A stretch of DNA of 56,714 nt, taken from Gemmata massiliana. GTDB lineage: Bacteria; Planctomycetota; Planctomycetia; Gemmatales; Gemmataceae. The position numbers were made by a program, and so were the translations under genes. The notes below the pieces were generated by a model. It was not told the origin of the DNA, did no database searches, and was given only the letters and a program-made list of their open reading frames with translations. Of the stretch, positions 16,943-25,861 are shown one piece after another; the stretch's first letter is position 1; each line of letters begins with the position of its first letter. The stretch is taken from contig HG799464.1 of the NCBI GenBank assembly GCA_000531095.1, positions 630,476-687,189 of the forward strand. Reading direction: 5' to 3'.

Positions 16943-17035
16943 GTGGGTCGAACGAAGGCGCTTCCGACGCGACCCCGACGCCTACCTCAAAGCCCTCGGA
17001 AACAAGCTCATCCAGTCACGTTTGCCGGTCTAGTT
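16943..17035 (+). pseudogene. 3' end of an unidentified insertion element
   Basis: The plus strand encodes a short C terminus (RRFRRDPDAYLKALGNKL, then IQSRLPV) that ends in a TAG lying within a terminal CTAG. The last 22 bases, read inwards, begin CTAGACCGGCAAAC and resemble the ends of the MITE at 1427-1548. The fragment sits between the IS256 right end and a truncated IS3 orfA, and abuts the orfA A-run. I do not recognise the parent family. Confidence 0.45.
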
Positions 17036-17289
17036 TTTAGGATATCGCGCTCCGCCGTCAGGCGCTTGACCTCGGCCTCGAGTCGGCGGTTCTCTTCTTC
17101 GACGGGTGAGGTGGCCGGATCCGGGGAAGGCGCCGGCCCCATCCTTGGCAATGGCCTTCTTCCACGTGTGGAGCAGGTTCTCGCCGACACCACGTCGCCG
17201 CACGACCTCGGCGACGGAGAGCTTCCGGTGATCATCTTCACGGCCGCCAACTTGAACTCGGCCGTGTACGTCTTGCGCTTACCAGCCAT
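17036..17289 (-). pseudogene. IS3-family orfA, truncated and frameshifted
   Basis: The start ATG at 17289 follows GAGGAGG. The N terminus (MAGKRKTYTAEFKLAAVKMI) is a typical IS3/IS911 helix-turn-helix. The middle is read in the wrong frame: an adjacent frame gives KLSVAEVVRRRGVGENLLHTWKKAI. The correct frame returns at VEEENRRLEAEVKRLTAERDILK, the leucine-zipper region. Two compensating indels therefore keep the frame open. The gene is cut off at the A-run where orfA/orfB frameshifting would occur, and orfB is absent. Confidence 0.85.
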
Positions 17290-17642
17290 TGGTGCGCCTC
17301 CTCTGATACCGAATCCTGTTGATCAGTATCCATAGGCCGTCTCGGAAGTTATTTGCGTTAAACGACTTCCAAGGTTGCTGATGCGCCACGATTCAACGCG
17401 ATTTGGTATGATTCAGAGAATACACCGCTTTCTCGCTGTCTACCAACCGCTGGGAGTTTCAAACAGCCCCCATCAGAACTTTCAGATGTTCCGAGAGGCC
17501 ATCGATGGGCGCCGGGCCGACCTGCCGACCAAGCACCAACATAAACGCGCGACACTCATGACCCACAACTTCCAGACCTGGAACGATGTGTCACTCTTGA
17601 ACGCGTAAAGCATACAAGCGAAGTCCACGATCCCAGGGAAAG
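17290..17642. other. 353-bp intergenic scar
   Basis: No convincing gene is present. At 17301-17325 the sequence TACCGAATCCTGTTGATC matches the terminal repeat of the IS630-type element at 126-1265 in about 20 of 25 positions, suggesting the footprint of a related IS. A 77-codon plus-strand frame (17375-17608) containing EAIDGRRADLPTKH has no recognisable similarity and no ribosome-binding site, so I do not call it. Confidence 0.5.
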
Positions 17643-18731
17643 TCACTCTTTGCGAATGCGTGCGTCGTGCGTGATGGTGTAAACCGGCTTGGGCGGGTTG
17701 CCCTCGCGCCCCATCCACGACACCTCGAAACCGGTTCGAGTCACCTGTGCTTGTACGCTGCCCGGAAAGTCTTTGAAGCCGAGATCTGCAATGACAGAAG
17801 TGTATTTGCCGTTCTTCTTGTGGTACTCGCGCTGCGAGTAGTAGCAGCGATGGAGCGTATCGCGGATGTCCCAATCCGCATCGGGCTTGAACTTCGCTTC
17901 GCCCGGCTTGGCCGTGCTGAACTGGAGGTACCCCCAGCGTTCGGGCCGGTGCATGTCGATCAGCCCTTGCGGGGACCATACCCAGTTGTGTTCGGGTTTG
18001 CCTTTGATTTTCTGCGTTTTGCCCCCAACGAGTTCCGTGTCCCATTCGACGCGCGAGAAGTTGATGCGCCACTGGTCGCTGTCCTTTGGCGGCATCGGGC
18101 GCCCGCTGAGTTCCTTTAAGCCCTTCCAGGGCCACTTGATTTCGACCGTCCAGCCAGTGTCCTTGTCGCGCGGATCGTTGATCGTGCCGTTCACCTTCAC
18201 GGCCGTTTGTAGACCGGTAATTTCCCAGGCGTTTATGGCATTTCCACCGTCCTTGTAGGGCTTCGTAAGCAGCAGATCCCAGGTCGTGTTCAGCGCGTTC
18301 AGTTCGAGTTCGCCGTAAAGGTGGTTGTCGCCATCGGGATCGAGAAAGACCTCGAAATCGTTGTCGGCGAAGATGACCGAATCGTGCTCCTTGAGCGTGG
18401 CCCAGACGTCCGGTTCTTCGAGTTCCGCGGCGATGTGCAGCGCCTCGTCGTCCCAGAGCATCTTCACCCGCGTGCGGAACCGCGGTTTGGGTCGCTTGTC
18501 GCCCTCAATGTCCGCGAACGGGTCGCTCCACGGGACCGCATCCCAGGCCACGTCCTTGAGATCGCCGTCGATGACAACTGGCTTTGTTGCTCGGTAGCAA
18601 ACGTAGCCCTTGGGGTGCGGGAATGGGCTGAGCATGTCGGGTTCGGCCGGCGCTGCGCCGGTGGCGTTGGGCACCAGCGCGAGCGCAATAACGGAGCCGA
18701 CCGCAATAAAGGCTGCGAGCGAGCGAAGCAT
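17643..18731 (-). CDS. Exported carbohydrate-binding family 9-like protein
   Basis: The ATG at 18731 is followed by a signal peptide (MLRSLAAFIAVGSVIALALV). Residues about 45-290 match CBM9-like domains: KPVVIDGDLKDVAWDAVPWS at about residue 50, RVKMLWDDEALHIAAELEEPDVWA, IFADNDFEVFLDPDGDNHLYGELE, and WTVEIKWPWKGL. CBM9 binds reducing ends of sugars in xylanases. Stand-alone exported versions like this one are common in planctomycetes and are presumed to bind glycans at the cell surface or in the periplasm. A C-terminal 60-residue tail (RDTLHRCYYSQREYHKKNGKY) has no assigned role. Confidence 0.85.
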   Translation of the reverse strand: MLRSLAAFIAVGSVIALALVPNATGAAPAEPDMLSPFPHPKGYVCYRATKPVVIDGDLKDVAWDAVPWSDPFADIEGDKRPKPRFRTRVKMLWDDEALHIAAELEEPDVWATLKEHDSVIFADNDFEVFLDPDGDNHLYGELELNALNTTWDLLLTKPYKDGGNAINAWEITGLQTAVKVNGTINDPRDKDTGWTVEIKWPWKGLKELSGRPMPPKDSDQWRINFSRVEWDTELVGGKTQKIKGKPEHNWVWSPQGLIDMHRPERWGYLQFSTAKPGEAKFKPDADWDIRDTLHRCYYSQREYHKKNGKYTSVIADLGFKDFPGSVQAQVTRTGFEVSWMGREGNPPKPVYTITHDARIRKE

Positions 18732-18773
18732 AGCAAGAGTCCCGTGCGAGGAGGACGGTTCTTGCCTTCAGAT

Positions 18774-19787
18774 TTAGTCGGAGTGCTTGAACAAGTCGAG
18801 GAACCGGTCTTCGTAGCGCTTGAACAGCCCGAGCCGGTCGAGTTCGCGTTTCAGCTCGAACGCCTTGGTGCGGTCAGTAGCGGCGCGCGCGAACAGCTCC
18901 TCGATTCGCTGCACGGCCGTCTGCGAGACGGGTTCGTCCGGCCCGTCGTACCGGTACCCGATCCCCTCCTGCTGCGAGGAGCTACTTTCGCTCTCGGACT
19001 CTTCTTCATCACTGGAAAACTCTTCGCCCTCATCGTCGCCCGCGCCCTCTTCGGCTTCCTCGTTCGGGCTCTCGTATTGGTCCTCGACACGAGCAAGCAG
19101 TTCGCCCAACTGCTCCTCCACGGCGTGCGCCTGTTCCGCGAGTTCGTCGAGATCCAGTTCGACGCCGGTCATCACGGTGAACGCTTCGAGGATCGCGAGC
19201 GACGCCTTCGGGAACGGAACCTGTGCGAAGACTTGCGGCATTTCGCCGAGGAAGCAGCTCCCGCGCAGCCCGCTCGCGGCAGCGGCTCCCAGAAGTACCC
19301 CGTTCAGCCCCCCGATGTGGCCTTCTTCGAGAATGGTCACATCGAGCCGCCGCAGTTCCGCCACGCCGTCCGTATCGGTCGCGGCGCCGAACACGCGCGA
19401 GGGGTGCTCGGGCCGCATCTCCGTTGCCATCGCTGCGAACGTAATTACCCGCTCGACCCCGAGTTCGCGTGCGTAATCGATCACCTGTCGGCAGAACGGG
19501 AACTTGCCCACCGGCGGCTGCGCTTCGCCCAGAAAAACGACGAGATCGTGCCGCTTGTTCGGGTCGATCCAGACGAAGAACCGGTTCCGTGGGCGGCGCG
19601 CTGGTTGGATTATGCCGTCCTTGACTTCCACCTGGGCCACGTCGAACAGTTCCCCGGCCTCGAACTCGGCCACGGCGGTCATGCCGAGTTTGGCGAGCAG
19701 ATAAACGCCCGCGTTCAGGGCCACGTGCCCCATCCCGGGCCACACGGCCACGAACCACGGGTGCGTCAACTTCGGGATCTCGGGCAT
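18774..19787 (-). CDS. PAC2 family protein
   Basis: This 337-residue cytosolic protein has the PAC2 (proteasome assembly chaperone-like) fold: WFVAVWPGMGHVALNAGVYL near the N terminus, HDLVVFLGEAQPPVGKFPFC, RVITFAAMATEMRPEHPSRVFGAATD, then GGLNGVLLGAAAASGLRGSCFLGEMP. Residues 215-270 are acidic and low-complexity (EESESESSSS). Bacterial PAC2 proteins occur near proteasome-like or ATP-grasp genes, but no such neighbour is seen here, so the role is unknown. GGAG nine bases upstream supports the start. Confidence 0.82.
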   Translation of the reverse strand: MPEIPKLTHPWFVAVWPGMGHVALNAGVYLLAKLGMTAVAEFEAGELFDVAQVEVKDGIIQPARRPRNRFFVWIDPNKRHDLVVFLGEAQPPVGKFPFCRQVIDYARELGVERVITFAAMATEMRPEHPSRVFGAATDTDGVAELRRLDVTILEEGHIGGLNGVLLGAAAASGLRGSCFLGEMPQVFAQVPFPKASLAILEAFTVMTGVELDLDELAEQAHAVEEQLGELLARVEDQYESPNEEAEEGAGDDEGEEFSSDEEESESESSSSQQEGIGYRYDGPDEPVSQTAVQRIEELFARAATDRTKAFELKRELDRLGLFKRYEDRFLDLFKHSD

Positions 19788-19991
19788 GGTGAGCCGCTCC
19801 GGTATCGGCCGAACGTAAATCGCGTCCGCCTATGGGGAATCATACGCCCCCCGGCCACTGGCGCGTGACTCCTCGGTGTTTGACGGCCGCGAGCGGTCCC
19901 GGGCGCCCGAACTTCGGGTGCAGAGGCTTGACCGGCGCCCGGGTTCTCGGATGATCGTGATAGGTACACCTGATAATCGCAGGAGCCGGCG

Positions 19992-22900
19992 TTGTCGCAC
20001 GATTCGAGCCTCGAACCGATCCTCCGCGCCGTTGAACCGGCCTTGCGGCTCGTGTCCGAACGGCACTTGCGCCAGGTACTGAACTACCTGGCCGATCGCG
20101 GACACGCGCTACCCTCGCGCTCCGATCTGCCGTACTGGTTCAGCCGGGCCGAGCTTGTTGCTGCGGACGTGCTTCCCCGCGCGGTTGCCGAAGGGACGGA
20201 ACCGCGTCTGCTGCTCGTGACCGACCCGAACGACCGATTGATCGAGAAAAAGCCACAGGCAGAACAGTTGCGTGCTTACTGGCGCGTGCTGTTCCGCGCG
20301 GCCGTAATACGGGCGATCGATGACCAACTCGCGTCCGGGAAACTCAGTCCTGAGACATGCTCCGCGCGTCTGAATGCCTTTGGCCCGAGCGCGGCACGCG
20401 AGATCCGCTACGTTCTAGAGTGCGAGCACCTTGCGGCCCCCGAAGCGAGCGACGCGGACCGCTACCGTGTGTTCGCGGCCGTGTACCTCGATCTCGACCA
20501 TTTCACGACCCACGCGGCGGAGGAATATTTCCCCGCCCTGCCCCACGGTCACAGCGTTCGAGACGTCCTTTCGGACGGGATTGCGATTACAGAACTCGTG
20601 ACGCGGTCGCGACCCGCTGGTGCTGCGGACCCGGAACGCGATCCGTCCCCGGACGACCGCTGGTGTGCGCCTTGTTCACCGCGAGCAGCCGCAAGTACGA
20701 GTTCTCCAGGCGACACGAACGGACGTCTCCAAAAGGCACTTGAAGCCGAACAGAAAGGGAACCTCGTTCGCGCGGCGATACTCCGCACACAGGCGGCCGA
20801 GATCGGTCGCGGGGAGGACTGCGAGCGGGCCGTGGCGGGAGCCATCGCTGCCCTCGGACATTTGGTGGACCGGCTCGGCGACGTGCTGGAATGGGACCAC
20901 GAAACGCGCCAAGAGTGGCGCCAGGCACTCGGTCCGCTACTCCCCCTCGCGGCAACGGGCATCTGGCCCCGCGCTGCGCGCTGTCTGTACGAACTCCAGC
21001 GCATCCCGGCAGACCTCGCGCGCGAAGTCTATGCCGTGGACCTGCCCGAGTACATTCGCACGCTCGGTCGGCGCCCGGTGCGCCGACACCTCCCACACGC
21101 GCGCCCGGTCATGTTGCTGATGGCGCTTAATAAGGCGCACAAGCAACTGCTCCGCGCAGGATTGGACGAACAGGAACAACTGCGTCTCGACCGGCTGATG
21201 CACCACGAGGTTCACCGGCGCGCGCACGCGATCCGGCACGAGTTCGAGCCGATCATCACCCACGCTCTCACGGACGCGGGAGTGGTGCCGACCAACCGGG
21301 TCGAAGAAGTCGCGCGCGACAAGCTCGTTGCAGAACTACTCGACCGCATCTGCGACCGCGGGTTCCTCCGGATCGGCGATCTGCGCGACGCGGTCGCGCG
21401 TAATCGGCTCAAACTCGCCGATCTCGCGGGGATCAAGGAATTCCTGACCGGCGACCCTTTGTTGCGCGCGGACCGGAACCTCGCATACGCACTCGACGGT
21501 GTTTACCGCCGGGGTGAGATCTACCTCCGAACGATCCAACGACTCAGCTCGATCTTCTTCGGCACTCCGTGGGGCCGGGTGCTCACGCTGTACCTGCTCC
21601 TGCCCTTCGGTGGCGCCTTCGGTGCGTTGATGTTCGCCGAGGAATTGCGGCACATCGGCGGGAAAGTAGTCGGATTAATCAGCAAATCGTTCGAGAAGCC
21701 GAAAACGTCGGTTGCGTCGAGCGCTCCTGGAAGCGGGTCGGGAGGAGCGCCACAATGGGAATGGGATTTCGACGAGGATACGCTGGAATTCTTTGAAGAC
21801 GAGGTGCCTACTCCGGCCGATTTCGACGAAGACACACTGGAGTTCGTTGAGAAGGGTGTCGAAGCCCGTGTCGATCTTGTGACAAACGTGTTCACATCGT
21901 CTGCCCCGAAAGGCCACACGGTGTGGGAGTTCGATCCAGAAACGCTCGAATTCTATGAGGCAGAGCCGAGCCTGATTACGTGGCCGGCGATCCTGGTTTT
22001 GGGGATCTTCCTACTGTTGATCTTCCACGCACCTCCGTTCCGGCGCGTGGTCGTAACGGTTTTGGGGTTCGTGTGGCGAGCGATATGGGGATTGCTCTGG
22101 GGTCTGCCCCGCGCGGTTTGGCGGTCACCATCTTTGCGCGCGATTCGGCACAGTAGAACCACCCGGTTCCTGTACCGCCACTTTTTCAGCCCACTGCTTT
22201 TGAGCCTCATTTTGGTCGGAATCTTCATCATCCTCGGATTGGCCCCCCGGTATCTGCTGGGGTGGGGGTTGGCTTGGTTCACAGCGCTGACCGTTTTGTA
22301 CAACTTGCCGTTCGGGTGGATGTTCCAGGACCAAGTTGCAGAGGCTCTGTCGGATTGGTGGCGCCTCGTCCGTTCCAATCTCGTGCCCGGCTTGATCGGC
22401 ACTATCATCGATCTGTTCCGCACACTCGCGAACTGGGTGGAACGGCAACTTTATGCCGTGGACGAATGGATGCGGTTCCGCGGTGGCGATTCGCAAGGTT
22501 CACTCGCCCTTAAAGCCGTTCTCGGTCTGATTTGGTTCCCGATCGCCTACGTAACGCGATTCGCGTTCTACCTGCTGCTGGAACCGCAAGTAAACCCGGT
22601 GAAACACTTCCCGGTCGTTACAGTCGGCCACAAGGTCGTGTGGCCGACACTGCCGGCACTGGCCGAGCAAATTGGGCTCGTGCCCGCCACTGTAATCATC
22701 AACGGGTGCCCCGGCGTGTTCGGGTTCGTCGCGTGGGAGTTAAAGGAGAACTGGCGGTTGTACCGCGCGAACCGGTCGCCCGATTTGAAACCGGTCACGC
22801 TCGGTTCACACGGGGAATCGATGCGCGGATTGTTGCGCCCGGGGTTCCACTCCGGGACCGTTCCAAAATTGCACCGCAAAACACGACACGCACTCGACGC

Positions 22901-23348
22901 GAGCGACAAGGCCAAAGTTGCCCGCTTGCACCACGAACTGGAGCACGCGGCCGAGGGCGTTCACCGCTTCATCGAACGCGAACTCCTTCCTCTTCTGTCC
23001 GGCAACAAAGATTGGGGCGGAATCGCCGTCGAGGTGGGCGCGATCCGGTTCGGGTGCCAGCGCGCGGAAATCGAACTGCGAGCGCCCGCGCTGGGTCGCG
23101 ATCCGTTCGTTATCGCGTTTGAGAATATCGGCGGCACGATCGAAGCGAGTATCCCGCACCTGGGTTGGGCCGACAAACTCACGGAAACCCAGCGTGCGGT
23201 GTCTGCGTTCGCCTTGCGGGGACTTCTGGACATGGCCGCAGCCGCACGGTTCGATACCCGTGAGCGCACTAACGACGCGGGGCCGGAACAAGGTGCCGGG
23301 GTGCTCGCCCGTCGGGTGACCTGGACCGAATGGGTGGCCCGTTGGTAG
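19992..23348 (+). CDS. 1118-aa multi-span membrane protein of unknown function
   Basis: The start is a TTG at 19992, chosen because AGGAG lies six bases upstream and the next candidates lack one. I do not recognise the family. Residues 1-525 are soluble, mostly helical and rich in Arg and charged residues. A hydrophobic segment lies at about 528-553. Between about 585 and 660 the motif DEDTLEF occurs twice, with a third, DPETLEF, each in an acidic stretch. Further hydrophobic spans lie near 663-710, 735-776 and 841-866, followed by a soluble C-terminal 250 residues. The repeats look like short linear binding motifs on a membrane-anchored scaffold. The downstream neighbour is a membrane-anchored pseudokinase. 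Confidence 0.8.
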   Translation: MSHDSSLEPILRAVEPALRLVSERHLRQVLNYLADRGHALPSRSDLPYWFSRAELVAADVLPRAVAEGTEPRLLLVTDPNDRLIEKKPQAEQLRAYWRVLFRAAVIRAIDDQLASGKLSPETCSARLNAFGPSAAREIRYVLECEHLAAPEASDADRYRVFAAVYLDLDHFTTHAAEEYFPALPHGHSVRDVLSDGIAITELVTRSRPAGAADPERDPSPDDRWCAPCSPRAAASTSSPGDTNGRLQKALEAEQKGNLVRAAILRTQAAEIGRGEDCERAVAGAIAALGHLVDRLGDVLEWDHETRQEWRQALGPLLPLAATGIWPRAARCLYELQRIPADLAREVYAVDLPEYIRTLGRRPVRRHLPHARPVMLLMALNKAHKQLLRAGLDEQEQLRLDRLMHHEVHRRAHAIRHEFEPIITHALTDAGVVPTNRVEEVARDKLVAELLDRICDRGFLRIGDLRDAVARNRLKLADLAGIKEFLTGDPLLRADRNLAYALDGVYRRGEIYLRTIQRLSSIFFGTPWGRVLTLYLLLPFGGAFGALMFAEELRHIGGKVVGLISKSFEKPKTSVASSAPGSGSGGAPQWEWDFDEDTLEFFEDEVPTPADFDEDTLEFVEKGVEARVDLVTNVFTSSAPKGHTVWEFDPETLEFYEAEPSLITWPAILVLGIFLLLIFHAPPFRRVVVTVLGFVWRAIWGLLWGLPRAVWRSPSLRAIRHSRTTRFLYRHFFSPLLLSLILVGIFIILGLAPRYLLGWGLAWFTALTVLYNLPFGWMFQDQVAEALSDWWRLVRSNLVPGLIGTIIDLFRTLANWVERQLYAVDEWMRFRGGDSQGSLALKAVLGLIWFPIAYVTRFAFYLLLEPQVNPVKHFPVVTVGHKVVWPTLPALAEQIGLVPATVIINGCPGVFGFVAWELKENWRLYRANRSPDLKPVTLGSHGESMRGLLRPGFHSGTVPKLHRKTRHALDASDKAKVARLHHELEHAAEGVHRFIERELLPLLSGNKDWGGIAVEVGAIRFGCQRAEIELRAPALGRDPFVIAFENIGGTIEASIPHLGWADKLTETQRAVSAFALRGLLDMAAAARFDTRERTNDAGPEQGAGVLARRVTWTEWVARW

Positions 23349-23365
23349 CGACGTTCTTGCCTATT

Positions 23366-23398
23366 TTGACTTTTGAAGTCAGTTCCGCACGCTAGAAT
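23366..23398 (+). promoter_or_regulatory. Candidate promoter/operator of the pseudokinase gene
   Basis: TAGAAT (23393-23398) resembles a -10 box, 40 bp before the pseudokinase ATG. The inverted repeat TGACTTTTGAAGTCA (23367-23381) lies where a -35 box or regulator site would be; TTGACT itself is 21 bp from the -10, longer than ideal. This is weak evidence from pattern alone. Confidence 0.3.
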
Positions 23399-23437
23399 AA
23401 CTTATACCTGCCTGCGCCGCTCATCCTGGGTCACCCG

Positions 23438-24880
23438 ATGCCCTCCGATTCAATTGCCAGTTTTTTCAACGACGCAAAAGCAAACCGTGTGCTGTTCCCC
23501 GATCAGGTGGAGCAGATCATTCGCCAACCCGACGCTCCCCAAACCGATCTCACCGCACTGTGTTCGTACTTGCTCGAAAAAGGCGTCCTTACTCAGTACC
23601 AAGCCGACGCGATCCGCGAGGGGCGCGGACAGGATTTGAGTTTCGCCAACTACCCCGTGGTCGACAAGATCGGCCCGTGCCCGGGGGGAACCGCGTACCG
23701 CGCCCTTCACCCGTCGCTCCGCACGCCGGTCGTCCTGCGGCGGTTGAACACAAGCGCTTTCGGCAACAACTCGTCCAATTCGGGTGTCATCAACCGCGCG
23801 CGTACCTTCGGGATGCTCCCCCACGCCAACCTTCTCCCGCTCCTAGATGCCGGGGAATACCGTGGGGAAGCTTATGCGGTGATTGATCAGCCGACGGACG
23901 CGGCGGACCTCGGCTCGCTCCTAGTCGAAATTGGCGGGGCCATGCCGGGGTTCCTCGCGGCGGAATACGGCTGGGCCATCGCGTCCGCGCTCCGCACGAT
24001 TCACGAGCGCGGCGGGTGGCACGGTGAAGTTCGGCCCGGGTTAATAATCGTCGGCCCGCTCACCGCAAAAGCCTACCCCGACGGAACCACTAAGCGCCGA
24101 CCCGCTCACAACGCGACCGCAAAACTGACCGAAACGGGCCTGATCCCGGCGCGTGTGCAGACCGCACGGGATTTGCCCACACCTGACGTTTTGGCGTACC
24201 TTCCCCCCGAAAGCGTGGGCGAAAACGGTTGCGACGCGCGCGGTGACATCTACGGTTTGGGAGCCTCACTTTACTTGATGCTCGCGGGTCGGGCACCACA
24301 CGCTGCCAACACCTCGAACGAACTCGCGACCAAGATCCGTTCCGCCGAAGCGGTTCCGCTGTCCAAATTGCGTCCCGACCTCCCATCCGAACTCGCCGCG
24401 CTCGTCATGCGGATGATTGCCAAACAGCCGCAGGACCGGCCCCAGACCGCTCAGGAAGTACAAGACGAACTGGCTCCGTTCTGTCGCGCGGGCATCCTTC
24501 CCCCGCCTCCAGCGGTCCCAATGGCCGTACCGGTGTCGTCAGTGACCACCGTACCGGTCGTCCGAGACGCCGCGCTGCCCGTGGCGGTGCCGGTCGCACC
24601 CCCGGAACCGGACGGGTGGGGAGTGAACCCTGACGCTTTTGCCGACGCCACGTCCGCAACCGATACACAACCAACGCGCCGAAAAGGGCTGTCCAAGAAG
24701 GATAAAACCCGCTCAAAATTGTTGATCGTGATCGGGCTGTGTATGCACCTGACGGCGTTCGGCCTGCTCGTGGCTTGGCTCGGCGGATACATCAACTTCG
24801 ATTCAAGTCCGGCCCCAATCGAAAAGAAAGAGCCGGAAAAAGAGAAACCGAAAACGAAGCAGCCCCGCGAGAAATCCTGA
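23438..24880 (+). CDS. Membrane-anchored Ser/Thr protein kinase-like pseudokinase
   Basis: The N terminus (residues 1-70) resembles the DUF-type leader of planctomycete kinases (LCSYLLEKGVLTQYQADAI). Residues 70-345 follow the protein kinase fold: PHANLLPLLDAGEYRGEAYAVID in the N lobe, DARGDIYGLGASLYLMLAG and MIAKQPQDRPQTAQEV in the C lobe. The catalytic residues are missing. The beta-3 lysine position reads VVLRRL, the HRD loop reads WHGEVRPGLIIV, and no DFG is present (AKLTETGL). It is therefore a predicted pseudokinase. A Pro/Val-rich linker, a single membrane span (LLIVIGLCMHLTAFGLLVAWL) and a Lys/Glu tail finish the protein. Confidence 0.85.
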   Translation: MPSDSIASFFNDAKANRVLFPDQVEQIIRQPDAPQTDLTALCSYLLEKGVLTQYQADAIREGRGQDLSFANYPVVDKIGPCPGGTAYRALHPSLRTPVVLRRLNTSAFGNNSSNSGVINRARTFGMLPHANLLPLLDAGEYRGEAYAVIDQPTDAADLGSLLVEIGGAMPGFLAAEYGWAIASALRTIHERGGWHGEVRPGLIIVGPLTAKAYPDGTTKRRPAHNATAKLTETGLIPARVQTARDLPTPDVLAYLPPESVGENGCDARGDIYGLGASLYLMLAGRAPHAANTSNELATKIRSAEAVPLSKLRPDLPSELAALVMRMIAKQPQDRPQTAQEVQDELAPFCRAGILPPPPAVPMAVPVSSVTTVPVVRDAALPVAVPVAPPEPDGWGVNPDAFADATSATDTQPTRRKGLSKKDKTRSKLLIVIGLCMHLTAFGLLVAWLGGYINFDSSPAPIEKKEPEKEKPKTKQPREKS

Positions 24881-24888
24881 ACTAACGC

Positions 24889-25710
24889 ATGATTCCCTGT
24901 ATTTCGCAAGTAACAACGCTCCCCGGGTCGTTCGCGGACGACGTGGCGAACTACCCAGCCGGCGGATGCTCCGCTATCGAAGTGTGGCTCACGAAACTGG
25001 AAAAGCACCTCGACGCCGTCTCACCCGACGACACGCGCCGCGCCCTCACCGATCGCGGAATTACGCTCACCGCGGCCGCGTATCAGGGCGGTTTGCTCTT
25101 GTCCCAGGGCGAGCAGCGCAAGGCTCACTTCGAGCACTTCAAGCGCCGGCTCGCGCTCTGCCAGCAGTTCGCGATCCCCACCCTTCTTCTCGTCACGGAT
25201 TTCGGCTCGGTTTCGATTGGTGCCGCTCCAGACGCCCAATCACTCAGTCGCGCACTCGTGTCACTCACTCAAGCAGCACAGTGGGCCGCCAGCTTCGACG
25301 TGCGGCTAGCACTCGAATTCCGAGGCGCGGACCCATTTTGCTCGTGCCTTGACACGGCACTCACGCTCGTGGAGCAGTGTGGCGAGCCGAACGTCGGCGT
25401 ATGTTTGGACGTGTTCCACTACTATAAAGGTCCGAGCAAGCCCGAAGACCTGGACCGGCTGACCGCGCAGAACCTGTTTCACGTTCAGGTGTGTGACGTG
25501 GCCGGTGTGCCACGCGAACTCATGACGGACAGCGATCGCGTGATGCCGGGCGAGGGCGACTTCCGCCTCGAATCAATTGTGCAAAGGCTGAAAGCGATCG
25601 GGTACACGGGCGCCGTTTCGCTGGAACTGATGAACCCGGTCCTTTGGTCGCTGAAGGCCACACAAGTGACCGAACTCGGCATGACCTCTTTGCAGCGACT
25701 CCTGAAGTGA
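24889..25710 (+). CDS. Sugar phosphate isomerase/epimerase-like TIM-barrel protein
   Basis: The ATG lies eight bases after the pseudokinase stop, so the two genes are probably co-transcribed. The 273-residue product matches the xylose isomerase-like/AP endonuclease 2 barrel: LLVTDFGSVSIGAA, RLALEFRGADPFCSCLDTAL, NVGVCLDVFHYYKGPSKPEDL with the metal-ligand Asp and His, FHVQVCDVAGVPRELM, and GEGDFRLESIVQRLKAIGYTGAVSLELMN. It should bind a divalent metal and isomerise or epimerise a sugar or inositol-type substrate, but the substrate cannot be deduced. Confidence 0.82.
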   Translation: MIPCISQVTTLPGSFADDVANYPAGGCSAIEVWLTKLEKHLDAVSPDDTRRALTDRGITLTAAAYQGGLLLSQGEQRKAHFEHFKRRLALCQQFAIPTLLLVTDFGSVSIGAAPDAQSLSRALVSLTQAAQWAASFDVRLALEFRGADPFCSCLDTALTLVEQCGEPNVGVCLDVFHYYKGPSKPEDLDRLTAQNLFHVQVCDVAGVPRELMTDSDRVMPGEGDFRLESIVQRLKAIGYTGAVSLELMNPVLWSLKATQVTELGMTSLQRLLK

Positions 25711-25861
25711 AGATCGATGGCAGACTGCCTTTCAAGTCCGCGCGATCCACTAACTCTGTCCGTATATTGATAGTCGATAAGCAGACCGCAGCGCGGAGCA
25801 AGGGTGGTACGACCCGCCAATGCTCCCCCTCAGAAAACCGACCCGAAATTGTAACGATCAC

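Noticed and set aside
17375..17608. 77-codon frame between the IS3 remnant and the CBM9-like gene
   Set aside because: No homology that I recognise, no ribosome-binding site, and it lies in IS scar sequence.
18321..19868. 515-codon plus-strand frame opposite the CBM9-like and PAC2 genes
   Set aside because: It is a complementary-strand shadow of two well-supported minus-strand genes, with Arg/Glu/Leu-rich sequence typical of such frames.
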